DNA from: Betaproteobacteria bacterium
GTDB taxonomy: Bacteria; Pseudomonadota; Gammaproteobacteria; Burkholderiales; Usitatibacteraceae
DNA: 6,703 nucleotides
Reading direction: 5' to 3'
Assembly (NCBI GenBank): GCA_003105245.1
Contig: PQAI01000300.1
Coordinates: 1-6,703 of the forward strand
Each line of letters starts with the position of its first letter. Positions within the stretch are counted from its first letter, which is position 1. The notes beneath the pieces are model-generated. The model searched no databases, was not told the DNA's origin, and worked only from the letters and a program-made list of their open reading frames with translations. Shown one piece after another: positions 1 to 5,878 of the stretch. The position numbers and the translations under genes were made by a program.

Positions 1-1
1 G

Positions 2-535
2 GCACCGCCGTCACCGCCGCCAGCCGCGCCACCGCCTGCCGCACCGCCGCCTGCGGCTGCGCCTGCACCCGTGCCATCGGCTGCGAAAGCGGCATCGCCG
101 GTCGCAGCAACCGCGCCGGTCGCAACAGCCACGCCGCCCGCGCCGAAGCCGCCGACCGCAACCCTCGAAAAGGCGCCTTCGCCGGCTGCCGCGACGCCCG
201 GGCTGCTCGCCCGCGTGGAAGAAGCGAGGAAGCGATCCGCGTGGCGCTGCGCGGCGGCCCGTTGCGACAAGGCGTGGGCGGCGGCCGAGAGCTTCGTGGC
301 GGCCAATTCCGACATGCGCATCAAGTCCGCGACGTCGACGCTCATCGACACCTACCCGCCCATCGTGATCGGCGAGATCGGCATGAAAGTGGAGAAGACG
401 CCGATCGCGGGCGGCGAGGCGCAGATCCAGCTCACGGTCATCTGCAGGGCGGGGCGCCTGGCGCAGACCTGCCCCACCGCGCAGCTTCGCCTCTACGACG
501 CGTTCCCGGAATACCTGAAGTCGGCGACGCCGTGA
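2..535 (+). CDS. Partial hypothetical protein: Pro/Ala-rich linker plus small four-cysteine C-terminal domain (5' end outside window)
   Basis: The frame is open from the left edge to a TGA at 533-535, giving 177 visible residues, so the true start lies upstream; an internal GTG at 71 is probably not the start because the same Pro/Ala composition continues before it. Visible residues 1-66 are almost entirely Ala, Pro, Thr, Ser and Val, like an extended linker of a periplasm-spanning or surface protein. Residues 67-177 look folded: a charged helix (LLARVEEARKRSAW), a Cys pair at 83 and 88 (CX4C), a hydrophobic beta-like segment near 119-131 (PPIVIGEIGMKVE), a strand near 140-148, a second Cys pair at 148 and 157 (CX8C), and an aromatic tail. 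The paired cysteines suggest disulfides and an extracytoplasmic location, which is inference. I do not recognise the family and assign no function. It converges on the minus-strand tRNA and ends just before a terminator, which supports the stop and strand. Confidence 0.7.
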   Translation, partial: APPSPPPAAPPPAAPPPAAAPAPVPSAAKAASPVAATAPVATATPPAPKPPTATLEKAPSPAAATPGLLARVEEARKRSAWRCAAARCDKAWAAAESFVAANSDMRIKSATSTLIDTYPPIVIGEIGMKVEKTPIAGGEAQIQLTVICRAGRLAQTCPTAQLRLYDAFPEYLKSATP

Positions 536-539
536 AACG

Positions 540-568
540 AAAAGGCCAGCCCGAGGGCTGGCCTTTTT
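540..568. terminator. Bidirectional Rho-independent terminator between the left-edge gene and the CAU tRNA
   Basis: A perfect stem of 12 bp (540-551 pairing with 556-567) encloses a 4-nt loop. On the plus strand it is followed by a T run (564-568) and sits 4 nt after the TGA of the hypothetical gene. On the minus strand the same hairpin follows the tRNA 3' end by about 10 nt and is followed by TTTTCGTTT (543-535, reading into the gene's stop region). It can therefore stop both convergent transcripts. Confidence 0.9.
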
Positions 569-577
569 CGCTGGAAC

Positions 578-653
578 TGGTGGCGAGTCAGGGATTTGAA
601 CCCCGGACCAACGGATTATGATTCCGCTGCTCTAACCACTGAGCTAACTCGCC
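578..653 (-). tRNA. tRNA with CAU anticodon: probably tRNA-Ile2 (lysidine-modified), alternatively elongator tRNA-Met
   Basis: The minus strand folds into a full cloverleaf: 7-bp acceptor (GGCGAGT with ACTCGCC), D stem GCTC/GAGC, anticodon stem GCGGA/TCCGT with loop ATCATAA, T stem CGGGG/CCCTG with loop TTCAAAT, discriminator A73 and encoded CCA (578-580). The anticodon is CAU. Initiator tRNA is excluded because pair 1-72 is G-C and the anticodon stem lacks the three G-C pairs. The 8-nt D loop AGTGGTTA and the variable loop TGGTC match E. coli ileX as I remember it, whereas elongator Met has a 9-nt D loop and GGGTC-type variable loop; this favours Ile2, which reads AUA after TilS converts C34 to lysidine. 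Against it, the E. coli Ile determinants C4-G69 and C29-G41 are here G4-C69 and G29-C41. Position 32 is an A, which is uncommon. The tRNA call is secure; the amino acid is not. Confidence 0.93.
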
Positions 654-665
654 GGAAAGCCGTGT

Positions 666-694
666 ATTTTCCGGGATTTGCGCTTCCCGGTCAA
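666..694 (-). promoter_or_regulatory. Candidate sigma70 promoter for the CAU tRNA
   Basis: On the minus strand a -35-like TTGACC (694-689; five of six consensus bases) and a -10-like GAAAAT (671-666; four of six) are separated by exactly 17 nt. The -10 ends 12 nt before the mature tRNA 5' end, so transcription would start about five bases upstream of it. The elements lie in the short gap after the ychF stop. The spacer carries an inverted repeat (CCGGGA at 671-676, TCCCGG at 685-690). No T run follows this repeat in either direction, so it is not a terminator for ychF. Confidence 0.55.
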
Positions 695-710
695 ACAGAT
701 TCCGGGCCGG

Positions 711-1798
<1,088 letters not shown>

Positions 1799-1802
<4 letters not shown>

Positions 1803-2440
1803 TTCTCGTCCTTCTTGGGTACCGGCTTTCCGGTGTCGACCGGAATCTCGATTTCAGGCTTCGGGATGGTGTGAAGCCAGGTGGTGGCATCGGTCATGCG
1901 GCCCGTGGCGATGCGCGCGAGGAGGCCCAGGCTGCGGTCGAAGGCGGGATCGATCGCTTCCCGTTCCTCGCGCCGTGCCTCGTGCAGCACGTAGTCGGCC
2001 ACGATGTCCTTGTGGCCCGGGTGCCCGATGCCGATGCGAAGCCGCCAGAAGTCGCGCCTGCCCAGCACCTCGTCGATGTCGCGCAGGCCGTTGTGCCCGC
2101 CCGTGCCGCCGCCGAACTTGAGCTTCACCGTGCCCGGGGGCAGGTCCAGCTCGTCGTGGACGACCAGCATCTGCGGCGCCTCGATGCGGTGGAAGCGCAG
2201 GAAGGCGCCGACGCTGCGGCCGCTTTCGTTCATGTAGGTTGCGGGCTTGAGCAGCCAGAAATCGCGGCCGCCCTCGGTCACGCGCGCCACCCAGCCGGAG
2301 AACTTCGACTCCTTCGCCCAACGCCCGCCGCGCTCGTGCGCGATCGCATCCACCCACCAGTAGCCGGCGTTGTGGCGCGTGCGCTCGTATTCCCTGCCGG
2401 GATTGCCGAGGCCGACGATGAGGCGGATGGGTTCGCTCAT
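1799..2440 (-). CDS. pth: Peptidyl-tRNA hydrolase
   Basis: Pth cleaves the ester bond of peptidyl-tRNAs that drop off ribosomes, recycling tRNA in the cytosol. I start the protein at the ATG 2438-2440 ([15 protein letters not shown]), giving 213 residues; a longer frame from TTG at 2461 only adds seven residues of unlike composition and begins on the terminator tail. The catalytic set is complete: N13 in GLGNPG, H23 in TRHNAG, M70-N71 in [11 protein letters not shown]96 in [11 protein letters not shown], and N117 in [12 protein letters not shown]; these correspond to E. coli N10, H20, M67, N68, D93 and N114 with a uniform shift of three. The C terminus runs about 20 residues beyond E. coli's and ends in a charged, Pro/Lys-containing tail (KPVPKKDEK), probably disordered. 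There is no clear Shine-Dalgarno before the ATG; a strong hairpin lies 20 nt upstream. The stop overlaps the ychF start by 4 nt. Confidence 0.95.
1809..1813 (-). promoter_or_regulatory. Shine-Dalgarno of ychF
   Basis: AAGGA on the minus strand lies 6 nt before the ychF ATG, within the last codons of pth. It fixes the start at 1802 and allows re-initiation by ribosomes finishing pth. Confidence 0.75.
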
Positions 2441-2459
2441 GGCTGGAGCCGGGGCCCCC

Positions 2460-2488
2460 AAACGAAAGCGCCCGCCGGCGGCGGGCGC
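2460..2488 (-). terminator. Intrinsic terminator or attenuator-like hairpin between rplY and pth
   Basis: On the minus strand, GCGCCCGCC (2488-2480) pairs perfectly with GGCGGGCGC (2476-2468) across a 3-nt loop, and is followed by TTTCGTTT (2467-2460). The 9-bp all-GC stem begins 36 nt after the rplY stop and ends about 20 nt before the pth ATG. The T tract is interrupted by CG, so termination may be partial. This would lower pth-ychF output relative to the abundant ribosomal protein. No convincing promoter for pth is visible between the hairpin and pth. Confidence 0.7.
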
Positions 2489-2524
2489 ATCCGTGAGGCT
2501 CGCTCGAGGCGCCCCGGGCGGTCT

Positions 2525-3247
2525 TTACTTCTTCTCTTTCTTCTCTTCCTTGCCGCCCTTGCCGGCCTCTTTCGCCGGTTCCTCCTCCTTCACCTTCTGG
2601 GCCGTGGTCGGCACCTCGGCCGCCGACGGCGCGACCGCCGCGGCCGCCGCTTCCGCCGCCTCTTCCTCGGCCGTCATCGCGCGCGTGATCACGATCGTGG
2701 CCACGGTGATGTCGTCGCCCTTGGCGAGCGCGACCGACTCCACGCCCGGGGGAAGCTTGACGTGCGAGACGTGCATCGAGTGGCCGGCGTGCAGGTCCTT
2801 GAGGTCGACCTCGATGAACTCCGGCAGGTCCTTCGGCAGGCAGGTGATGTCGAGCTCGTTGCGCACGTGCTGCACCTGGCCGCCGGCGAGCTTCACGCCG
2901 GGCGAGATCTCGCCGTTCAGGAAGTGCAGCGGCACCTTCATGTGGATCTTGCGGTCCGCGGCCACGCGCTGGAAGTCGGCGTGCAGGATCTGCTCCTTGA
3001 ACGGGTGCATCTGGTAGTCGCGCAGCAGGACCTGGGCCTTCTCCTTGCCGATCTCCATGTCGAGGATCGAGGCGTGGAAGGCCTCCATCTTGAGCTTGAA
3101 GAAGAGGTCCTTGTGGTCGAGCTGGATGGGCTGCGCGTCCTTGCCGGCGCCGTAGAGGATGCCGGGCACCTTGGACTCGCGGCGCAGGCGGCGGCTCGCA
3201 CCCGTTCCCTGCAGGCTTCGCGGTTCGGCTTTGATTTCGATCTTCAT
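2525..3247 (-). CDS. rplY: 50S ribosomal protein L25, long Ctc/TL5 form
   Basis: L25 binds 5S rRNA in the large ribosomal subunit. The N-terminal 5S-binding domain covers roughly residues 1-92 ([17 protein letters not shown], then a segment with [19 protein letters not shown]), and the C-terminal beta-rich TL5 domain about 95-187 ([53 protein letters not shown]). This two-domain form is about 200 residues in other species, against the single-domain 94-residue E. coli L25. Here 240 residues are reached because of a low-complexity tail from about 190, first Ala/Glu-rich and then Lys/Glu-rich, ending EEKKEKK. I chose the ATG at 3245-3247 because GGAG lies 5 nt upstream; a GTG at 3253 would overlap that site. 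The gene follows prs after 112 nt and is followed by a terminator-like hairpin. Confidence 0.96.
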   Translation of the reverse strand: MKIEIKAEPRSLQGTGASRRLRRESKVPGILYGAGKDAQPIQLDHKDLFFKLKMEAFHASILDMEIGKEKAQVLLRDYQMHPFKEQILHADFQRVAADRKIHMKVPLHFLNGEISPGVKLAGGQVQHVRNELDITCLPKDLPEFIEVDLKDLHAGHSMHVSHVKLPPGVESVALAKGDDITVATIVITRAMTAEEEAAEAAAAAVAPSAAEVPTTAQKVKEEEPAKEAGKGGKEEKKEKK

Positions 3248-3252
3248 GTTCA

Positions 3253-3256
3253 CTCC
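3253..3256 (-). promoter_or_regulatory. Shine-Dalgarno of rplY
   Basis: GGAG on the minus strand sits 5 nt before the ATG at 3247. It decides the start against the in-frame GTG at 3253, which overlaps the GGAG itself. Confidence 0.75.
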
Positions 3257-3295
3257 AATTGTGGCAGGGGCCCGCGACCAGGCTTCCCGCCCTTC

Positions 3296-3315
3296 GAGGG
3301 GGAAACGGCCCCCTC
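3296..3315 (-). other. Hairpin in the prs-rplY gap
   Basis: The 112-nt gap between prs and rplY (3248-3359) contains a perfect 7-bp inverted repeat, GAGGGGG (3296-3302) and CCCCCTC (3309-3315), with a 6-nt loop. No T run follows on the minus strand, so I do not read it as a terminator. It could be an mRNA processing or stabilising element or a chance feature of GC-rich DNA. I see no convincing promoter in the gap, so rplY may be read from upstream of prs. Confidence 0.35.
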
Positions 3316-3359
3316 ACCCCGTTGCCCCGCCCCCGTCGCCGGGCGCGCAGGCGGATTCG

Positions 3360-4310
3360 TCACTCCACGAAGAGGGAGCTCACCGAGCTCTCCTCGCAGA
3401 TCCTTCGCATCGTCTCGGCCAGCAGCTCCGAGACGCTGATCTGGCGGATCTTCTTGCAGGCCTCCGCCTCGGGCCGCAGCGGGATGGTGTCGGTCACCAC
3501 CAGCTCGTCGATCACCGAGGCCTCGATGCGGCTCACCGCCGGGCCCGAGAGCACCGGGTGCGTGCAGTAGGCCACCACGCGCTCGGCGCCGTGCTCCTTC
3601 AGCGCGCGCGCGGCCTCGCAGAGCGTGTTGGCCGTGTCGACCATGTCGTCCATGATCACGCACGTGCGCCCGTCGACGTCGCCGATGATGTTCATCACCG
3701 TCGCCACGTTCGGGCGCGGGCGGCGCTTGTCGATGATCGCCAGGTCGCTCTCGAGGCGCTTGGCGATCGCGCGGGCCCGCACCACCCCGCCCACGTCGGG
3801 CGAGACCACCACCAGGTTCCGGTACCCGTGCTTCCACAGGTCGCCGAGAAGGATCGGCGTCGCGTAGATGTTGTCCACGGGGATGTCGAAGAACCCCTGT
3901 ATCTGGTCCGCGTGCAGGTCCATCGTGAGCACGCGGTTCACGCCCACCGAGGTGAGCATGTTGGCCACGACCTTGGCCGAGATCGCCACCCGGGCGCTCC
4001 TCGGCCTGCGGTCCTGGCGGGCGTAGCCGAAATACGGCATCGCCGCCGTGATCCTCGCCGCGCTGGAGCGCCGCAGCGCGTCCACCATGATGAGCAGCTC
4101 CATCAGGTGGTCGTTCGTCGGCGCGCAGGTCGACTGCAGCACGAAGACGTCCTTGCCGCGGACGTTCTCCAGCAGCTCGACCATGATCTCGCCGTCGCTG
4201 AACTTCGAGACGCTCGCCTTGCCCAGCTGGACGTTGAGGTGCCGCGAAACCTTCTGCGCGAGCCTCGGGTTGGCGTTGCCCGTCATCACCATCAGGTTGT
4301 CGAAAGGCAT
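3360..4310 (-). CDS. prs: Ribose-phosphate pyrophosphokinase (PRPP synthetase, class I)
   Basis: Prs transfers pyrophosphate from ATP to ribose 5-phosphate, making PRPP for purine, pyrimidine, histidine, tryptophan and NAD synthesis in the cytosol. The 316-residue product has the class I bacterial length. Visible motifs include FSDGE (37-41), [10 protein letters not shown] (93-102) of the ATP site and regulatory region, the divalent-cation/PRPP motif [11 protein letters not shown] (131-141), PDVGG (171-175), the catalytic-loop segment DKRRPRPN (194-201) with K195, and the ribose-phosphate-binding loop [10 protein letters not shown] (221-230). I start at the ATG 4308-4310 ([15 protein letters not shown]), which matches the family N terminus. 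An open frame continues 33 codons further, but those codons are the tRNA-Gln gene and its spacer and cannot be coding. The Shine-Dalgarno is weak. The tRNA lies 56 nt upstream with no terminator between, so co-transcription is likely. Confidence 0.97.
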   Translation of the reverse strand: MPFDNLMVMTGNANPRLAQKVSRHLNVQLGKASVSKFSDGEIMVELLENVRGKDVFVLQSTCAPTNDHLMELLIMVDALRRSSAARITAAMPYFGYARQDRRPRSARVAISAKVVANMLTSVGVNRVLTMDLHADQIQGFFDIPVDNIYATPILLGDLWKHGYRNLVVVSPDVGGVVRARAIAKRLESDLAIIDKRRPRPNVATVMNIIGDVDGRTCVIMDDMVDTANTLCEAARALKEHGAERVVAYCTHPVLSGPAVSRIEASVIDELVVTDTIPLRPEAEACKKIRQISVSELLAETMRRICEESSVSSLFVE

Positions 4311-4334
4311 CACCCGGACTCTCGCGTCGCTTGG

Positions 4335-4355
4335 CGCGCCGTTACCGGCGGCGCG
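4335..4355 (-). other. Hairpin between tRNA-Gln and prs
   Basis: CGCGCCG (4335-4341) and CGGCGCG (4349-4355) form a perfect 7-bp stem with a 7-nt loop, in the 56-nt spacer between the tRNA 3' end and the prs ATG. No T run follows it in the minus direction, so it should not terminate. After tRNA processing it would lie at the 5' end of the prs message and could protect it; that is inference. Confidence 0.4.
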
Positions 4356-4366
4356 TCGGAAAAGGT

Positions 4367-4443
4367 TGGCAGGGGAGGAAGGATTCGAACCCTCGAATGC
4401 CGGAATCAAAATCCGGTGCCTTAACCAACTTGGCGACTCCCCT
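4367..4443 (-). tRNA. tRNA-Gln (anticodon TTG)
   Basis: The minus strand gives a complete cloverleaf: 7-bp acceptor AGGGGAG/CTCCCCT with all pairs matched, D arm beginning TCGCCAAG, anticodon stem CCGGA/TCCGG with loop TTTTGAT (anticodon TTG), T stem GAGGG/CCTTC with loop TTCGAAT, discriminator G73 and encoded CCA (4367-4369). The segment GGCACCGGNTTTTGATNCCGGCATTC is close to E. coli tRNA-Gln as I remember it, and a weak first pair (A1-T72) with G73 fits glutamine identity. It sits between ispE (41 nt upstream) and prs (56 nt downstream) on the same strand, so it is likely processed from an operon transcript or from a weak promoter at the ispE 3' end. Confidence 0.97.
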
Positions 4444-4459
4444 CGCGCCCGCGCCCGGG

Positions 4460-4488
4460 ACTTCCCGGCCGCGGGTGTTACCCGTCAA
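4460..4488 (-). promoter_or_regulatory. Weak candidate promoter for tRNA-Gln/prs
   Basis: A -35-like TTGACG (4488-4483) overlaps the ispE stop codon and lies 40 nt before the tRNA. At 17-nt spacing the -10 position reads GGAAGT (4465-4460), which matches only two of six consensus bases. The 41-nt gap also holds two short inverted repeats (CGGGT/ACCCG at 4472-4484; CCGGG/CCCGG near 4455-4468). The -35 match is suggestive but the -10 is poor. Confidence 0.2.
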
Positions 4489-5336
4489 ATGCCGCGCAGG
4501 GGGTGTTCCTCGAGGCCCCGCGCGACGAATCCCGTCATCGACCGCGGGAGCGCTTCCAGTTCCCGCTCGGCCGACGCCCGGTCCTCGAACCGGGCAAAGA
4601 CGCACGCGCCGGACCCGGTGAGCCTCCCTCCGCCGTGGCCGGAAAGCCACTGGAGGTGCTCCCGGACGGTGGGGTACCGGGCTGCCACGACCTTTTCGAG
4701 ATCGTTCCGGAACCGCCCCCCGACTGACTCGTGCGCCGAAAAGTCTTCCATTTTAAGGGGTTCCGTATCCCGGGTCAATTCGGGTGCCGCGAAGATATCC
4801 CCCGTGGGGACCGACACCGGGGGCACCAGGACCAGGTACCAGGCCGGGGGCAATTCGAGGGGCGCCAGGCGCTCGCCCACGCCCTCCACCCAGGCGTTGC
4901 GGCCGAAGATGAAGAAGGGGACGTCGGCGCCCAGCCTCGCCCCCAGGGCCTGCAAGGCGGGCCGGGAAAGCCCGGTGCCCCACAGGCGGTTGAGCGCCAG
5001 CAGCGTCGTCGCGGCGTCGGAACTCCCCCCGCCCACCCCACCCCCCATCGGCAAGTGCTTCTCGACCTCGATGTCGGCGCCGAGCGTCGTACCCGTCTCG
5101 GCCCGGAGCAATCGCGCCGCCCGGACCACCAGGTCCGATTCCGCCGGCACTCCGGGCAGGTCGCTCACGCGCCGGATCTCGCCATCGCGGCGCACGGCGA
5201 AGCGCAGGCGATCGGCTGCGTCGATGAGCGCGAAGGCGCTCTGCAGCAGGTGGTAGCCGTCCGGCCGCCTTCCCACCACGTGCAGGAAGAGGTTCAGCTT
5301 GGCCGGCGCGGGATAGTCGGGGCCGTCGAGTCGCAT
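4485..5336 (-). CDS. ispE: 4-diphosphocytidyl-2-C-methyl-D-erythritol kinase
   Basis: IspE uses ATP to phosphorylate CDP-methylerythritol, the fourth step of the non-mevalonate (MEP) isoprenoid pathway, in the cytosol. The 283-residue protein has normal length. It shows the GHMP-kinase N-terminal motif PAPAKLNLFLHV with catalytic K13, DGYH (26-29), the glycine-rich ATP loop PMGGGVGGGSSDAA (96-109), GADVPFFIFG (136-145) with catalytic D138, and the C-terminal GHMP motif GGRLTGSGACVFA. These correspond to the K10 and D141 pair of E. coli. The ATG follows the lolB stop by 4 nt and a weak TAGGA overlaps that stop, so translation is probably coupled to lolB. The pairing lolB-ispE upstream of prs is common in beta- and gammaproteobacteria. 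Confidence 0.96.
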   Translation of the reverse strand: MRLDGPDYPAPAKLNLFLHVVGRRPDGYHLLQSAFALIDAADRLRFAVRRDGEIRRVSDLPGVPAESDLVVRAARLLRAETGTTLGADIEVEKHLPMGGGVGGGSSDAATTLLALNRLWGTGLSRPALQALGARLGADVPFFIFGRNAWVEGVGERLAPLELPPAWYLVLVPPVSVPTGDIFAAPELTRDTEPLKMEDFSAHESVGGRFRNDLEKVVAARYPTVREHLQWLSGHGGGRLTGSGACVFARFEDRASAERELEALPRSMTGFVARGLEEHPLRGI

Positions 5337-5340
5337 CGTC

Positions 5341-5850
5341 CTACCAGGGTCCCGGCCGGTACTCGTCCACCACGAGCTTCACGACGACGTCGCCCTGGGA
5401 GGCCGTGATGCGCCGCGCGAGGTCCCGGTCGCCGAGGCGCTGCGACTCGTCGATGGAGACTTCCCAGCCGCCCGGACCGCCCACCGGCCGGCCGTGCAGC
5501 CACGCGACGAGCGCCCTCTCGTCCAGGGCGGCGCCCAGGAGATCCTGCGTGAGATCGGAGAAGCTCGCGGCCGTGATGGGCTCGGCGCCGGGCCGCAGCG
5601 CCGCCAGCCCCCAGGGCCGCCGCTCGATTCGGGCGACCTCGGTGCCCACGGGCGTGGCGAGCACCCAGGTGTCGGCCTCGGGCCCGTGGCTCCAGCGGAT
5701 GCGGAGGATCTCGCCGCGCCCGGATTGCGCCACCGACAGGCGCCCGCCCATCTCGAAGGCGGCCGGCAGGCCCTCCAGCGACACCGGGGCCGGCGGCACG
5801 GCGGCGCAGGCGGCCACGAGCATCGCGGCCAGCAGGGCGAGTCGGGACAA
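5341..5850 (-). CDS. lolB: Outer-membrane lipoprotein receptor LolB (short form, TTG start)
   Basis: LolB receives lipoproteins from periplasmic LolA and inserts them into the outer membrane. The 169-residue product starts with a lipoprotein signal: Arg3, a hydrophobic core, and lipobox VAAC with the acylated Cys at 15. The mature part aligns by eye with E. coli LolB: FEMGGRLSV with the first strand, IRWSH with FFWQQ, TPVGTEVA with NPLGSTEL, LVAWLHGRP with LRQWILGLP, and VKLVVDEY near the end. It is shorter than E. coli LolB (207 residues), mostly because the stretch between the Cys and the first strand is short. The start is TTG at 5848-5850; the next ATG, at 5823, leaves only five residues before the Cys, and no other usual start codon is in frame upstream before the stop at 5899-5901. 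The gene is 28 nt after the TPR gene and 4 nt before ispE. Confidence 0.88.
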   Translation of the reverse strand: MSRLALLAAMLVAACAAVPPAPVSLEGLPAAFEMGGRLSVAQSGRGEILRIRWSHGPEADTWVLATPVGTEVARIERRPWGLAALRPGAEPITAASFSDLTQDLLGAALDERALVAWLHGRPVGGPGGWEVSIDESQRLGDRDLARRITASQGDVVVKLVVDEYRPGPW

Positions 5851-5878
5851 GGCGTTGCCCGGGTCGGTCCGCGCCCGC

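Noticed and set aside
97..124. Short tandem repeat (GCCGGTCGCA twice, 18 nt apart)
   Set aside because: It reflects the repetitive Ala-Pro-Val-Ala coding sequence of the linker and has only two imperfect copies.
578..653. tRNA 3' end as an attachment site for an integrated element
   Set aside because: No integrase gene is present and I saw no second copy of the tRNA 3' end in the window. The flanking genes are ordinary core genes.
671..690. Inverted repeat after ychF as a terminator
   Set aside because: The stem is only 6 bp with an 8-nt loop and is followed on the minus strand by A-rich, not T-rich, sequence. It fits better within the tRNA promoter spacer.
2441..2461. TTG start for pth giving seven extra residues
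   Set aside because: The extra residues (GAPAPA) match no Pth N terminus, and the TTG lies on the tail of the terminator hairpin.
1871..3439. Plus-strand open frame of 522 codons across pth and rplY
   Set aside because: It lies antisense to two well-recognised genes and has the His/Arg/Leu/Ala-heavy composition of an antisense frame in GC-rich DNA. It shows no family motif.
4311..4409. N-terminal extension of prs by 33 codons
   Set aside because: Those codons are translated tRNA-Gln and spacer. The family N terminus begins at the ATG at 4310.
3159..4424. Plus-strand open frame of 421 codons across prs
   Set aside because: It is antisense to prs and crosses the tRNA-Gln gene, with shadow-like composition (many His, Arg, Val, Asp) and no recognisable domain.
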